Source: Methanosphaera stadtmanae
GTDB taxonomy: Archaea; Methanobacteriota; Methanobacteria; Methanobacteriales; Methanobacteriaceae
Direction: 5' to 3'
DNA length: 64,000 nt
NCBI GenBank assembly: GCA_015062825.1
Contig: SUTR01000005.1
Span: forward strand, 16,459 to 80,458
The notes under the pieces are model-generated. The model was not told the DNA's origin. It was given only the letters and a program-made list of their open reading frames with translations, and ran no database searches. How positions within the stretch are numbered: the first letter of the stretch is position 1; each line of letters starts with the position of its first letter. This document shows, piece by piece, positions 52,348 through 62,608 of the stretch. The translations under genes and the position numbers were made by a program.

Positions 52348-53552
52348 ATTAATGATTTATATAACATGTCGTTTCCTTCTTTGATTTGGAATATTTTAAT
52401 ATCATTATCCTGTGCAACTTTATTGTATTGTTCTACTTTTTCTTCAGGGAAGTTTACACCTAAATATATTGCTTCTGGTTTTCTAAATTCTATTTCCATT
52501 GTATCCGGAGTTATACCATATACATCTCCCAATGAATCTTTTATTTGATTATTGAATTCATCAGATGTTAATACTTCATCAATATCTGCTATGAATTTCT
52601 TATAATCATATTCCAAGTTGGAATCTTTTACCATCAAATTGTTTTCCTGTGAGATTTCTTTTAATTTTGGATAATTCATTGCTTTTTCATATATTGGTTC
52701 TAATACTCTGTTTAAAATGTTATATTCCTTTTCAGTATATTTATGTGATTCCAGATATTCCCATGAATTGTCTTCTTCATTTACATTATCATCTATCTTT
52801 ATAAGATTAGCACAATGAGAATTATATATTTTATGGTCAAAATCATCAATGGTCATTTTTTTATCTGTATATATTACAGGATATAACTTTGATAAAAGCA
52901 ATGCTGTCTGATTGTTTATTTCCTTAAAATCATATGTTATGCATATTCCCCTATTGTTGTCTGCATACTTATCCCATGTGTGTATTTTGTTATAGGGTGT
53001 TTGAAATGTAGTTGTGTATATATTATCATGATATAATTTCATTGTAAAGTAGGTGTTTACTACTGCAAATAATATTTGATCATTTATGAATTGATTCATG
53101 GATGTTTTCCATTGTTCCTGATCTTCTTTAGTCATATCATCAGTATCTTTTGAATATACTAATGTCATTAATTTTATAAATGGAAAATCTGCCTTTTCAA
53201 TCTCTTCTTTTTCATCATCTTTTAAGAAGTATGGATCTTCTTGCATTAACCGGTCAATTTGTTGTTGCATCACATTATTTAATTGTGTTTTAATAGTTTC
53301 TTCATAGTTGATATCAATTAATTCACCATGATATGAACGGGATAGTTTAGCCTTTTTTAATTGTATTTTACCGTCACAGATTTTCTGCAAATCCACATCA
53401 TCCAAGTTAGTATAAAATTTTGCTATAACTGGTGGAAAATGACTGAATTTTATCTTGTCAGCATTTTCTAATTCTTCTTTGTTATTATGATCTTTTGAGA
53501 ATATGTTAAAAAAATCAATTCTCCATTGTGTATTTAGATTTGTATCAATCAT
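52344..53552 (-). CDS. DUF2971-like protein
   Basis: 'IHTWDKYADNNRGICITYDF...LYPVIYTDKK' and 'KPEAIYLGVNFPEEKVEQYNKVAQDNDIKIFQIK' fit the DUF2971 pattern. Confidence 0.55.
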   Translation of the reverse strand: MIDTNLNTQWRIDFFNIFSKDHNNKEELENADKIKFSHFPPVIAKFYTNLDDVDLQKICDGKIQLKKAKLSRSYHGELIDINYEETIKTQLNNVMQQQIDRLMQEDPYFLKDDEKEEIEKADFPFIKLMTLVYSKDTDDMTKEDQEQWKTSMNQFINDQILFAVVNTYFTMKLYHDNIYTTTFQTPYNKIHTWDKYADNNRGICITYDFKEINNQTALLLSKLYPVIYTDKKMTIDDFDHKIYNSHCANLIKIDDNVNEEDNSWEYLESHKYTEKEYNILNRVLEPIYEKAMNYPKLKEISQENNLMVKDSNLEYDYKKFIADIDEVLTSDEFNNQIKDSLGDVYGITPDTMEIEFRKPEAIYLGVNFPEEKVEQYNKVAQDNDIKIFQIKEGNDMLYKSLI

Positions 53553-53992
53553 TGGATTATTTCTCCTTCCTAAATATTATGATAAATTACATTAATTATA
53601 TAAAAAAATCTTTTCTCTATTAATAATTAATATATAATTTTATACTAAAAATTTTATCTAAAATAAGGTATGGTTATTCTTTTGATATGACTAAATTTCT
53701 TAATCAAAAAAATCTCAATAGAATAATCTATTAAGTGTTTATATAATTAAAAATTAGAAAAAAATATGAAAAATTATGTTTCTTCACAATTAACATGTTA
53801 AACTAGGAATTATCGTTTTTTTTAATCCATTATAGGAAGATATTGTAGTCAAATAGAAGATAAAAATATGCAAAATTTCATCATTAAAAAAATTTGTATA
53901 TTAGATAAAACATAAACTAATACACTTAAAATTTATACTCATCTAAACCATGTTAAAAATATTATTAAAATATAAGGGAGGGAAATAGTACT

Positions 53993-56900
53993 ATGGATTA
54001 CTTTGAAATGCTTGAAGAAAAAACTCAGGAGTTATATGAAATAGCAAGACAAGCAAGAAAACAGGGAAAAGACCTAGAACTTGAACCAGAAATTCCACTG
54101 GCAAAGGACCTTGCTGAACGTGTAGAAGGGCTTGTTGGTCCTGAAGGTGTGGCAAAAAGAATTAAAGAACTAGAACAGACAATGTCACGTGAAGAAGTTG
54201 CTTTTCAGATAGCAAAGGAAATTGCAACAAGAGATGATAATCCAGGAGAAGAAAATGATTATGAAGTACAGGAAGCCAATGCTGACAGTGCAATAAGAAC
54301 TGCACTTGCAATCCTCACTGAAGGAGTAGTAGCAGCACCACTGGAAGGAATAGCAAAGGTAAAAATCAAGGACAATTCTGATGGAACTAAATGTTTCGGA
54401 GTATACTTTGCAGGACCTATACGTAGTGCAGGAGGTACAGCAGCAGCACTTGCAGTACTCCTTGGAGATTATATACGTATTGCACAGGGACTTGACAGAT
54501 ACAAACCTACCGATGATGAAGTAGAAAGATATGTGGAAGAAGTAGAATTATATGAGTCTGAAGTTACAAATCTCCAATATTCACCAACCCCCGATGAGGT
54601 AAGACTTGCTATAAGAGGAATACCAGTAGAAGTTACCGGAGAACAGACAGACCCTGTAGAAGTTCAACATAGAGATCTTCCAAGGGTAGAAACAAATAAT
54701 TTGAGAGGCGGAGCATTACTTGCGGTAGCAGAAGGTGTAATTCAGAAATCTCGTAAGATTGTTAAATATGCAAATACATTAAAAATTGATGGATGGAAAT
54801 GGCTGGAATACTTTACAGCACCAAAAGCAGAGAAAAAAGAAGAAAAAACTGAAGAACAAAAGGATGAAGAAAAAGCAGAAAAACCTAAGAAAAAAGCAAA
54901 GTATATGGAGGATATTATTGGAGGAAGACCTGTAATATCATACCCTAGTGCTAAAGGTGGATTCAGATTAAGATATGGCCGAACACGTGATAGTGGTCTT
55001 GCATCCATGGCTATTCATCCTGCCACAATGGAGATTATAGAATTCCTTGCTGTCGGTACACAGATGAAAATTGAAAAACCAGGTAAAGGTAACTGTGTAG
55101 TACCCTGTGATTCCATTGAAGGACCAATAGTGAAATTAAAAAATGGGGATGTAGTTCAAGTAAATAATATTTCACAGGCAATAGCAATACGTAGAGATGT
55201 GAATGAAATACTCTTTGTAGGTGATATGCTTGTTGCATTTGGTGAATATCTTCGTGGTAACATCCCACTTGATGCATCTTGTTGGTGTGAAGAATGGTGG
55301 GCACAGGAAGTAGAGGCTTCGGATTACTATAAGCAGACACATGATGATTTTGACATAGGCTTTAAAGAAGAACTTGAATTGACAGATCTTTTAAAGTTAG
55401 ACATTGACATTAAGAAAGCTATTGAAATAGCTGAAAAAACATCCACGCCTTTACATCCAAAATATACATATTATTACCATGATGTTACAAAGGAAGAGTT
55501 AAATGATCTTAGAGATTACCTATATGAATTGATTGAAAGTCCGGATAAAGTGTTTAATGTAGATATGAACAGGATTCCTCTTGATTATCATAAAAGAATA
55601 CTGGAAGTTATTGGTATTTGCCATCATGTCAACAACAATTCTCTTATAATGTCCAATAATGATTTATATGCATTAATGGTTACTCTCCCTAAACATTTAA
55701 CTGATGATGAAGATGTTGAAACATTAGAAGCAATTAATAGGAATAGTCCATTTGAAATAAAAGCAAAAGCCCCTACATATATTGGTGGTCGTGTAGGTCG
55801 TCCAGAAAAAACCAAAGAAAGACTTATGAGACCAGCTCCTCATTCATTATTCCCTATTGGTAACTATGCAGGAAATATTCGTAATATTGTAGAGGCTGCA
55901 AAAAAGGGTACTATTAAAGTTACACTTGCTAAGTGTAAATGTACAAATCCCGATTGTAGAGTAACATCATTTAAGGCAATTTGTCCTGTTTGTGGTTCAC
56001 GTACAGAACTTGAAAGTTCAGCTGCTAAAAATATCAAACTAGGAAAATTGTTATCAGATGCATTTGATAGTGTAAAAGTAAGACGTTTAGATGAAGTAAA
56101 AGGTGTAAAAGGATTAATTTCAGAGGATAAATTCCCAGAACCTCTTGAAAAGGGTATTCTAAGAGCTAAAAATGATGTTTTTACCTACCGTGATGGTACT
56201 ATAAGACATGATTCTACTGATTTGCCATTGACCCATTTCATTCCTCGAGAAATAGGTGTTCCTCATGAAAAGATACTTGAAATGGGATATACCGAAGATA
56301 TTTATGGTAAACCTATTACTGATGATAATCAGATAATTGAATTGAAAATACAGGATATTGTAGTATCAGAAAGTTGTGGAGATTATCTTCTTAAGGTGTC
56401 CAAGTTTATTGATGATTTACTTGTTAAATATTATAATATGGATTCATTTTACAATGCTGAAACTCGTAATGATTTAGTAGGTCATTTAGTTGCTGGACTT
56501 GCACCACATACATCTGCAGGAGTTCTTGCGCGTATTGTAGGTTATACCAAGGCATCTGGTTGTTATGCTCATCCATATTTCCATTCTGCTAAGAGAAGAA
56601 ATTGTGATAGTGATGAAGATGCTGTTATGTTATTGTTAGATGCATTGTTGAATTTTGGTAAAACTTATCTTCCTAGCACTAGAGGAGGTAGTATGGATGC
56701 TCCTTTAGTTTTAAGTATTCGTATTGACCCTGAAGAGATAGATGATGAATCCCATAATATTGATTGTGTAAAAAGAATCCCATTAGAAATTTATCATAAG
56801 ACAGAGGAAGGTGGTGTAAAACCATCAGACGTTAATGATTTAATGGACAATGTGGAAAGCCGTCTGGGTACTGATGCACAATACAAAGGTTTGATATATT

Positions 56901-57355
56901 CCCACCCAACTAGTTCGATACATGCCGGACCAAAAATTTGTTTATATAAGACATTACAGTCAATGCCTGAAAAAGTTGAACATCAAATTGGGCTTGCAGA
57001 ATTACTAAGATGTGTAGATCAAAAAGGCGTAGTTGAAGGTGTTTTAAATTCACACTTCTTACCCGACATGGCAGGTAATATTAGAGCATTTTCCAGGCAG
57101 AAAGTTAGATGTACTAAATGTGGAGCGAAATATAGGCGAATTCCACTGTCTGGAGAGTGTACTTGTGGAAATAGTTTAATCTTAAGTATATCAAAAGGTT
57201 CAGTTCTTAAGTATTTAGAGATTTCAAAGGATTTATCCCATCGTTATCCTATAAATCCATATGTAGTTGAACGTATTGAAATAATAGAAACATCCATAAA
57301 CTCTTTATTTGAAAGTGATAAATCTAAACAGAGTTCTTTGGATGTATTCTTCTAA
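53993..57355 (+). CDS. polC: DNA polymerase D large subunit (DP2)
   Basis: 'FAGPIRSAGGTAAALAVLLGDYIR', 'GRVGRPEK', 'HPYFHSAKRRNCDSDEDAVMLLLDALLNF', C-terminal Zn Cys motifs; no intein seen. Confidence 0.95.
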   Translation: MDYFEMLEEKTQELYEIARQARKQGKDLELEPEIPLAKDLAERVEGLVGPEGVAKRIKELEQTMSREEVAFQIAKEIATRDDNPGEENDYEVQEANADSAIRTALAILTEGVVAAPLEGIAKVKIKDNSDGTKCFGVYFAGPIRSAGGTAAALAVLLGDYIRIAQGLDRYKPTDDEVERYVEEVELYESEVTNLQYSPTPDEVRLAIRGIPVEVTGEQTDPVEVQHRDLPRVETNNLRGGALLAVAEGVIQKSRKIVKYANTLKIDGWKWLEYFTAPKAEKKEEKTEEQKDEEKAEKPKKKAKYMEDIIGGRPVISYPSAKGGFRLRYGRTRDSGLASMAIHPATMEIIEFLAVGTQMKIEKPGKGNCVVPCDSIEGPIVKLKNGDVVQVNNISQAIAIRRDVNEILFVGDMLVAFGEYLRGNIPLDASCWCEEWWAQEVEASDYYKQTHDDFDIGFKEELELTDLLKLDIDIKKAIEIAEKTSTPLHPKYTYYYHDVTKEELNDLRDYLYELIESPDKVFNVDMNRIPLDYHKRILEVIGICHHVNNNSLIMSNNDLYALMVTLPKHLTDDEDVETLEAINRNSPFEIKAKAPTYIGGRVGRPEKTKERLMRPAPHSLFPIGNYAGNIRNIVEAAKKGTIKVTLAKCKCTNPDCRVTSFKAICPVCGSRTELESSAAKNIKLGKLLSDAFDSVKVRRLDEVKGVKGLISEDKFPEPLEKGILRAKNDVFTYRDGTIRHDSTDLPLTHFIPREIGVPHEKILEMGYTEDIYGKPITDDNQIIELKIQDIVVSESCGDYLLKVSKFIDDLLVKYYNMDSFYNAETRNDLVGHLVAGLAPHTSAGVLARIVGYTKASGCYAHPYFHSAKRRNCDSDEDAVMLLLDALLNFGKTYLPSTRGGSMDAPLVLSIRIDPEEIDDESHNIDCVKRIPLEIYHKTEEGGVKPSDVNDLMDNVESRLGTDAQYKGLIYSHPTSSIHAGPKICLYKTLQSMPEKVEHQIGLAELLRCVDQKGVVEGVLNSHFLPDMAGNIRAFSRQKVRCTKCGAKYRRIPLSGECTCGNSLILSISKGSVLKYLEISKDLSHRYPINPYVVERIEIIETSINSLFESDKSKQSSLDVFF

Positions 57356-57572
57356 ATTAACCTCCTTTTTTTTCTATGAAACAATAGTTTTGTTATATAC
57401 GAATTGTTTATTATTAAACGAACCTTTTTTTATCAAAAAACCCAATTATTATATACTAAGTAACCCAAAAATAAGTATAGAAATAATGACCATTTTTAAG
57501 TTTATACAAAAATAAATTTTATAAAAAAAGATTTTTGACAATAATTTACATCCACAAAGAGAGTGTGATAGA

Positions 57573-59888
57573 ATGATGAAAGATCCAGAAACAATACAAG
57601 AAGCATACAATCTAAACGATATATATGTAATAAAAAACAACGGAATAAAAGAAAAATTCAGTTATGAAAAAGTCATAAGATCATGTATAATGATAAACAT
57701 ACCCCTAGGATTATCAGAAAAAATAGCATACAAAGTATCCAAAGAAGCACATGACAACATAACAACCAAAGAAATCAAAAACATAATCTATGAAATATTA
57801 CAAAAAGAAAATAGCAAATTAGCAGACAAATATTATAATACAAACACATTACGTGTAAGAACAGGTAGAGACACAATAGAACCATTCGACAAAACAAAAA
57901 TATCCGATACATTAATACAAGAAACACAAACCACCCCCAAACTTGCAGAAAAAATAGCAAATGATGTGTACAAAGAACTTAAAAAGCTAGAACTAGACTA
58001 TTTAACTGCACCAATAATAAGAGAAATGGTTAACACAAAATTAACAGAAAATGGACTAGAATCTTTAAGAAGAAAATACACACGTTTAGGAATGCCAGTA
58101 TACAACATTACAAACCTCATTGAATCTGGAAATAAAGATAATGCAAACATGATGCATAATCCTGAAACAATACATAAATACGTTGCAGATGAATCATTAA
58201 AGCAATACGCATTACTAAATATTCTACCACACAACCTAGCAGATGCACATATGAGTGGAAGCATACACATACACGACCTTGAATTCTTTGCAGGAAGACC
58301 AATAAACTGTCTCCAACATGATCTTAGACAATTTATAAGATATGGATTAAAAGTAGATGGAACCGGAGACCATACCAGTGTAGCAAAATCACCAAACCAC
58401 ATTGAAACACTCATGAACCACTCTGGAGAAATAATGCTTGCAGCACAACAAAACATGAGTGGTGGACAAGCAATGAGTCTATGGAACGTCTTTGTAGCAC
58501 CATTTGCAGCAGGATTACCTTATGAAAAAATCCAACAGTCAGTAGAAATGTTCATATTCAACCTTAACATGGCATATGCAGCACGTGGAGGACAAGTACC
58601 ATTCACAAGCGTAGGACTAGAATTTACCGTACCGGACTTCCTAAAAAATGAACCTGCATACGGACCAGGAGGAAAAGTAGTCGGAGTATATGGAGACTAT
58701 GAAAAAGAAGTCAGATTATTACAAAGAGCATTTACAGAAGCACTAATTAAGGGAGACTCTGAAGGAAAACCACATTTATTCCCAAACACCATATACTACC
58801 TAAGAAAAGAATGTTTAACACCTGAATTTACAGAAGACATAGAAAGAGTACATTTCTTATCTGCTAAATTTGGAACCGCATACTTCATCAACATGCTTCC
58901 AAAATACATGGGAAACATGGCAAACTATATGGGTTGTCGTACAAGATTATCCGACAATTGGACAGGTGACTGGGAAACAGACTGTTTAAGAACAGGAAAC
59001 CTTGCATATGTAACAATGAACCTTCCAAGAATAGGATATGATGCAAGAGACGAAACAGAAATATACGACTACCTCGATGACTACATGAACATAGTAGAAG
59101 AAATTCTATTATTAAGAAGAGAAAGAGCATTGAAATGTCTAAATGATTACAAAATATTACCATTCCTAACACAAAAAATGGGAGAAGACCCATATTACCA
59201 AGTAGATAACAGTACATTATCATTCGGATTTGTAGGATTAAATGAAATGTTACTTGCACAAACAGGTGCAGGACTAGAAGATCCAGATTCAAACAAATTA
59301 GGTATGGATGTAATCCAATACATCAACGACAGAGCTGCAAAACTTAAAAGTGAAACCGGACTAAGATGGGGAGTAATACAGACCCCTGCAGAAAGTACAG
59401 CATACAGATTTGCAACAATGGACCGAGAAAAATATCCTGACCAAATAATATGTAACGGTGATTCAACCGCATCATACTATACCAACAGTAACCACGTACC
59501 AGTAGATACTGCAATGAGCCTACCAGAAAAAATCAAAATAGAATCTGCATACCATCCATTAACACAAGGTGGACATATATTCCATGCATTCATGGGAGAA
59601 TCATACAGTGACCCTGACAGCCTAATGAGTCTAACCGACAAAATAACCCACAAGACAGATATTGGATTCTGGGCATACAGTAGTGCATTAAGTTTCTGTG
59701 TAAACTGTAAAACATTAATGAAAGGATTACAGAGTAAATGTACACATTGTGGAGAAACACAAGAAGTAGAATGGTATGACCGTATAACAGGATATGTACA
59801 ACAAGTAGGACATGCAAAAAGTGCATCCGGTGGATGGAATGCTGGTAAAAAACAAGAACTTGTAGACAGAAACAGATGGCAAAAATAA
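57573..59888 (+). CDS. nrdD: Anaerobic (class III) ribonucleoside-triphosphate reductase
   Basis: N-terminal ATP cone; 'RPINCLQHDLRQFIRYG'; Zn site 'CVNCKTLMKGLQSKCTHCG'; glycyl-radical region 'YDRITGYVQQVG'. Confidence 0.92.
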   Translation: MMKDPETIQEAYNLNDIYVIKNNGIKEKFSYEKVIRSCIMINIPLGLSEKIAYKVSKEAHDNITTKEIKNIIYEILQKENSKLADKYYNTNTLRVRTGRDTIEPFDKTKISDTLIQETQTTPKLAEKIANDVYKELKKLELDYLTAPIIREMVNTKLTENGLESLRRKYTRLGMPVYNITNLIESGNKDNANMMHNPETIHKYVADESLKQYALLNILPHNLADAHMSGSIHIHDLEFFAGRPINCLQHDLRQFIRYGLKVDGTGDHTSVAKSPNHIETLMNHSGEIMLAAQQNMSGGQAMSLWNVFVAPFAAGLPYEKIQQSVEMFIFNLNMAYAARGGQVPFTSVGLEFTVPDFLKNEPAYGPGGKVVGVYGDYEKEVRLLQRAFTEALIKGDSEGKPHLFPNTIYYLRKECLTPEFTEDIERVHFLSAKFGTAYFINMLPKYMGNMANYMGCRTRLSDNWTGDWETDCLRTGNLAYVTMNLPRIGYDARDETEIYDYLDDYMNIVEEILLLRRERALKCLNDYKILPFLTQKMGEDPYYQVDNSTLSFGFVGLNEMLLAQTGAGLEDPDSNKLGMDVIQYINDRAAKLKSETGLRWGVIQTPAESTAYRFATMDREKYPDQIICNGDSTASYYTNSNHVPVDTAMSLPEKIKIESAYHPLTQGGHIFHAFMGESYSDPDSLMSLTDKITHKTDIGFWAYSSALSFCVNCKTLMKGLQSKCTHCGETQEVEWYDRITGYVQQVGHAKSASGGWNAGKKQELVDRNRWQK

Positions 59889-60107
59889 TCAATATAAACA
59901 CTTCACCCCCACATCATACTCTTTTTTTTAGATTTAAAATTAAATTAAATATAAATAAGATAATTCAACAACCAATTAATAGATAATCTTTTAAATATAC
60001 AATAATTGGTTAAATTAGAAATAGAACAATACAGGACAATAATCAAAATATATAAAAATAATTTAAATGAAGAAAAAAAGAAAAAATGATGTCATGAATC
60101 AAAAAAC

Positions 60108-60932
60108 TTATTCTTTACAAGATACGTACTTATTTTCTATTGTTACAGCAGTACCATATGCTGCTATTAACATATCTGGAGGAATTTGTTGATTATAATT
60201 GGTATATTCTATTTCAATATCAATTATAGCATTAGCCCCTAACTTTTTAGCATTTAATTCCAGTTGATTTAATATATATTTTTTAGCCAGAACATAATCC
60301 TGATGTTTAAGGACACTTTTTTTATCCTGATGAGATCCAAGATATTCTACTTTTTCAGAAGCATTTTTTTGTTCAAATTCTATTACATTCTCTGCAAATA
60401 CTAATCCATGATATTCAAGAATAGGAATGTCTGGTGCATTTGTTAATATTAATAAATTATCCAGTCTTTCTTCGGGAAGTTCTGAAACAGGAACTGTTTT
60501 TTCATGTTTGACCAGGATTGTTTCAAAGATTGCACCTATTCTTCCAAAAATATATACAAAGGAAAATCCAATAGCAAGTATAATATAGTTAATTGTTAGT
60601 GGAAAAGCTGCTTGAAACATTAATGCCAATCCTCCGAATGTAAATATGTTCCATTTAATAGGATTGGGTGTGAAAAACCATCCAAATGCATTGGTAATGA
60701 CAAACAGAAATATTGCACTAATTGCTCCGGATGTTTTATGAGTCAGTTTCTTTGATATATATGTTTCTACAAAACCTGCAATTATAGGAGATATTATCAA
60801 ATAGATATTAAATCCAAATATTGCAAGATTAAAATAGACGCATAATCTCATGGATATTAAACCAGCAACAGTACCTAAAATAATTGCAATAGCAAATCCC
60901 TGATTTTTCTTAGAAAACATTTCATTAGACAT
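60108..60932 (-). CDS. Membrane protein fused to a C-terminal YbjQ/UPF0145-like domain
   Basis: Several N-terminal TM segments; C-terminal 'KLGANAIIDIEIEYTNYNQQIPPDMLIAAYGTAVTI'. Confidence 0.65.
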   Translation of the reverse strand: MSNEMFSKKNQGFAIAIILGTVAGLISMRLCVYFNLAIFGFNIYLIISPIIAGFVETYISKKLTHKTSGAISAIFLFVITNAFGWFFTPNPIKWNIFTFGGLALMFQAAFPLTINYIILAIGFSFVYIFGRIGAIFETILVKHEKTVPVSELPEERLDNLLILTNAPDIPILEYHGLVFAENVIEFEQKNASEKVEYLGSHQDKKSVLKHQDYVLAKKYILNQLELNAKKLGANAIIDIEIEYTNYNQQIPPDMLIAAYGTAVTIENKYVSCKE

Positions 60933-61218
60933 GATACAACACTCTAATATATTATTTATACTTCTTAGAATATATTGGTGTTGAACTATAGATATGATAA
61001 AATAGTTTTTGATTTTGAAATAAAAATTAAAAATAAAAAATTGTATAAATGAAATAATGTATAAAAAATAATATATTAAAATTAACTACATATGTTAATT
61101 TAGAAAAACTAATAATATACAATTAATACCTTTAAGAACATCATACAATATTTCTTTTATTTTAAAAATTAATTATATTATTCAAATATTATAAAAAAAA
61201 ACTAAAAGGGAGATACAA

Positions 61219-62157
61219 ATGAAAAACGTTGATTTACTAGTATTAGGACATACTGCATTTGACTATATTATGCAGGTAGAAGAATTTTCAAAGTTAAATA
61301 CATCAGCACTTGTAAATAAAATGGATACGTTACATGGTGGTGCTGCAGGAAATGTGGCTGTTGTTGCAAGCAAGTTAGGATTAGATGTAGGGTTGATTTC
61401 TTGTATAGGTAAGGATTTTAAGGATAGTGATTATGAAAAATATTTAAATGAATTGAATATTGATATAAGTGACATGATTTTATCAGAGGATACTAATACA
61501 CCAACAGCATTTGTATTAACCAACCCACAAGATGAACAAATGTTTTACTTCTATTGGGGAGCTGCAAAAATGTATAGCCAATCAGATATCCCGAAGGCAG
61601 CTATTGACAATGCCCGTGCTGTGCATCTTGCAACAGGAGATCCCACATTTAACATAAAAGCTGGTAAATATGCATATAGTCAGAAAAAATTAGTTTCATT
61701 TGATCCGGGACAAGATTTACATTTATATTCAACAAATGATTTGAAGGAATTAATTAGCAATTGTAATATACTCTTTGGTAATGAACATGAAATAGAACAC
61801 ATATCTGATTTACTAGAAAAATCCATAGATGAAATATTAGAGGATGGACCAGAACTTATAATTAAAACACTAGGAAGCAAAGGTAGTACCATATTTGTTA
61901 AAGGAGATGAACCTATTGACATTGAAGTTGTACCTACCAAAGCTGTTGATCCTACTGGTGCTGGCGATTCATATAGAGCAGCTTTCCTAAGAATGTTTTT
62001 AAGAGACAATACTCTTGAAACATGTGGTAGATTTGGAAGTACTGTATCCTCATACATAGTAGAAGCACAGGGAACACAAACCAACATCCCATCAATTGAC
62101 CAAGCACTAGAAAGAATGGACAACAATTGGTCTGAAAGTACTGAAAATTTAAATTAA
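61219..62157 (+). CDS. PfkB family carbohydrate kinase
   Basis: 'LHGGAAGNVAVVASKLGLDVGLISCIGKDFKDSDY', C-terminal 'VDPTGAGDSYRAAFL'. Confidence 0.88.
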   Translation: MKNVDLLVLGHTAFDYIMQVEEFSKLNTSALVNKMDTLHGGAAGNVAVVASKLGLDVGLISCIGKDFKDSDYEKYLNELNIDISDMILSEDTNTPTAFVLTNPQDEQMFYFYWGAAKMYSQSDIPKAAIDNARAVHLATGDPTFNIKAGKYAYSQKKLVSFDPGQDLHLYSTNDLKELISNCNILFGNEHEIEHISDLLEKSIDEILEDGPELIIKTLGSKGSTIFVKGDEPIDIEVVPTKAVDPTGAGDSYRAAFLRMFLRDNTLETCGRFGSTVSSYIVEAQGTQTNIPSIDQALERMDNNWSESTENLN

Positions 62158-62528
62158 ATATCCACCACCCTCATTTTCTTTTATTAATTTTTTAATTAAT
62201 TGTTTTCTTAAAGTAATTAAATTCATCAATTAATCAATCAATAACTACAAAAATATGACGATACCTCCTTTTGTCTTAAAAGACGTTATTTTTTTAAAAA
62301 AAATGTTCATATAAATAGTACCATCCAATATAATCCCCTATCAGATAACATTTTCAACATGTAAAAATTAATTGAAAATGTCATTAAAAAATAAAACAAT
62401 ACTTTATTAAAAATAAAAAATAATTTAAGTAAATCAAGTATAATAGATAAAAAAGAGTAATTAAAGCGTATTTCTACAAAATATTTATATATAATTCAAC
62501 ATTAAGTATAAACTAGTTTTATGAAAGC

Positions 62529-62545
62529 AATCATTGACAATGATT
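62529..62545. promoter_or_regulatory. 17-bp dyad in the thiC promoter/leader, candidate operator
   Basis: aatcattg-a-caatgatt, perfect 8-bp arms, about 40 bp downstream of a TATA-like tttatatata. Confidence 0.5.
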
Positions 62546-62608
62546 TTCATATAACGAAAAAAAAATCTAAAAAAAATCTAAAAAAAAATCAATAGTGGAG
62601 TAAATATT

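Noticed and set aside
53993-57355. Intein in polC (DP2)
   Set aside because: The 1120-aa length and continuous conserved motifs show no intein block.
57573-59888. Search for nrdG activase next to nrdD
   Set aside because: No radical SAM activase ORF adjacent; the next gene is an unrelated membrane protein on the opposite strand.
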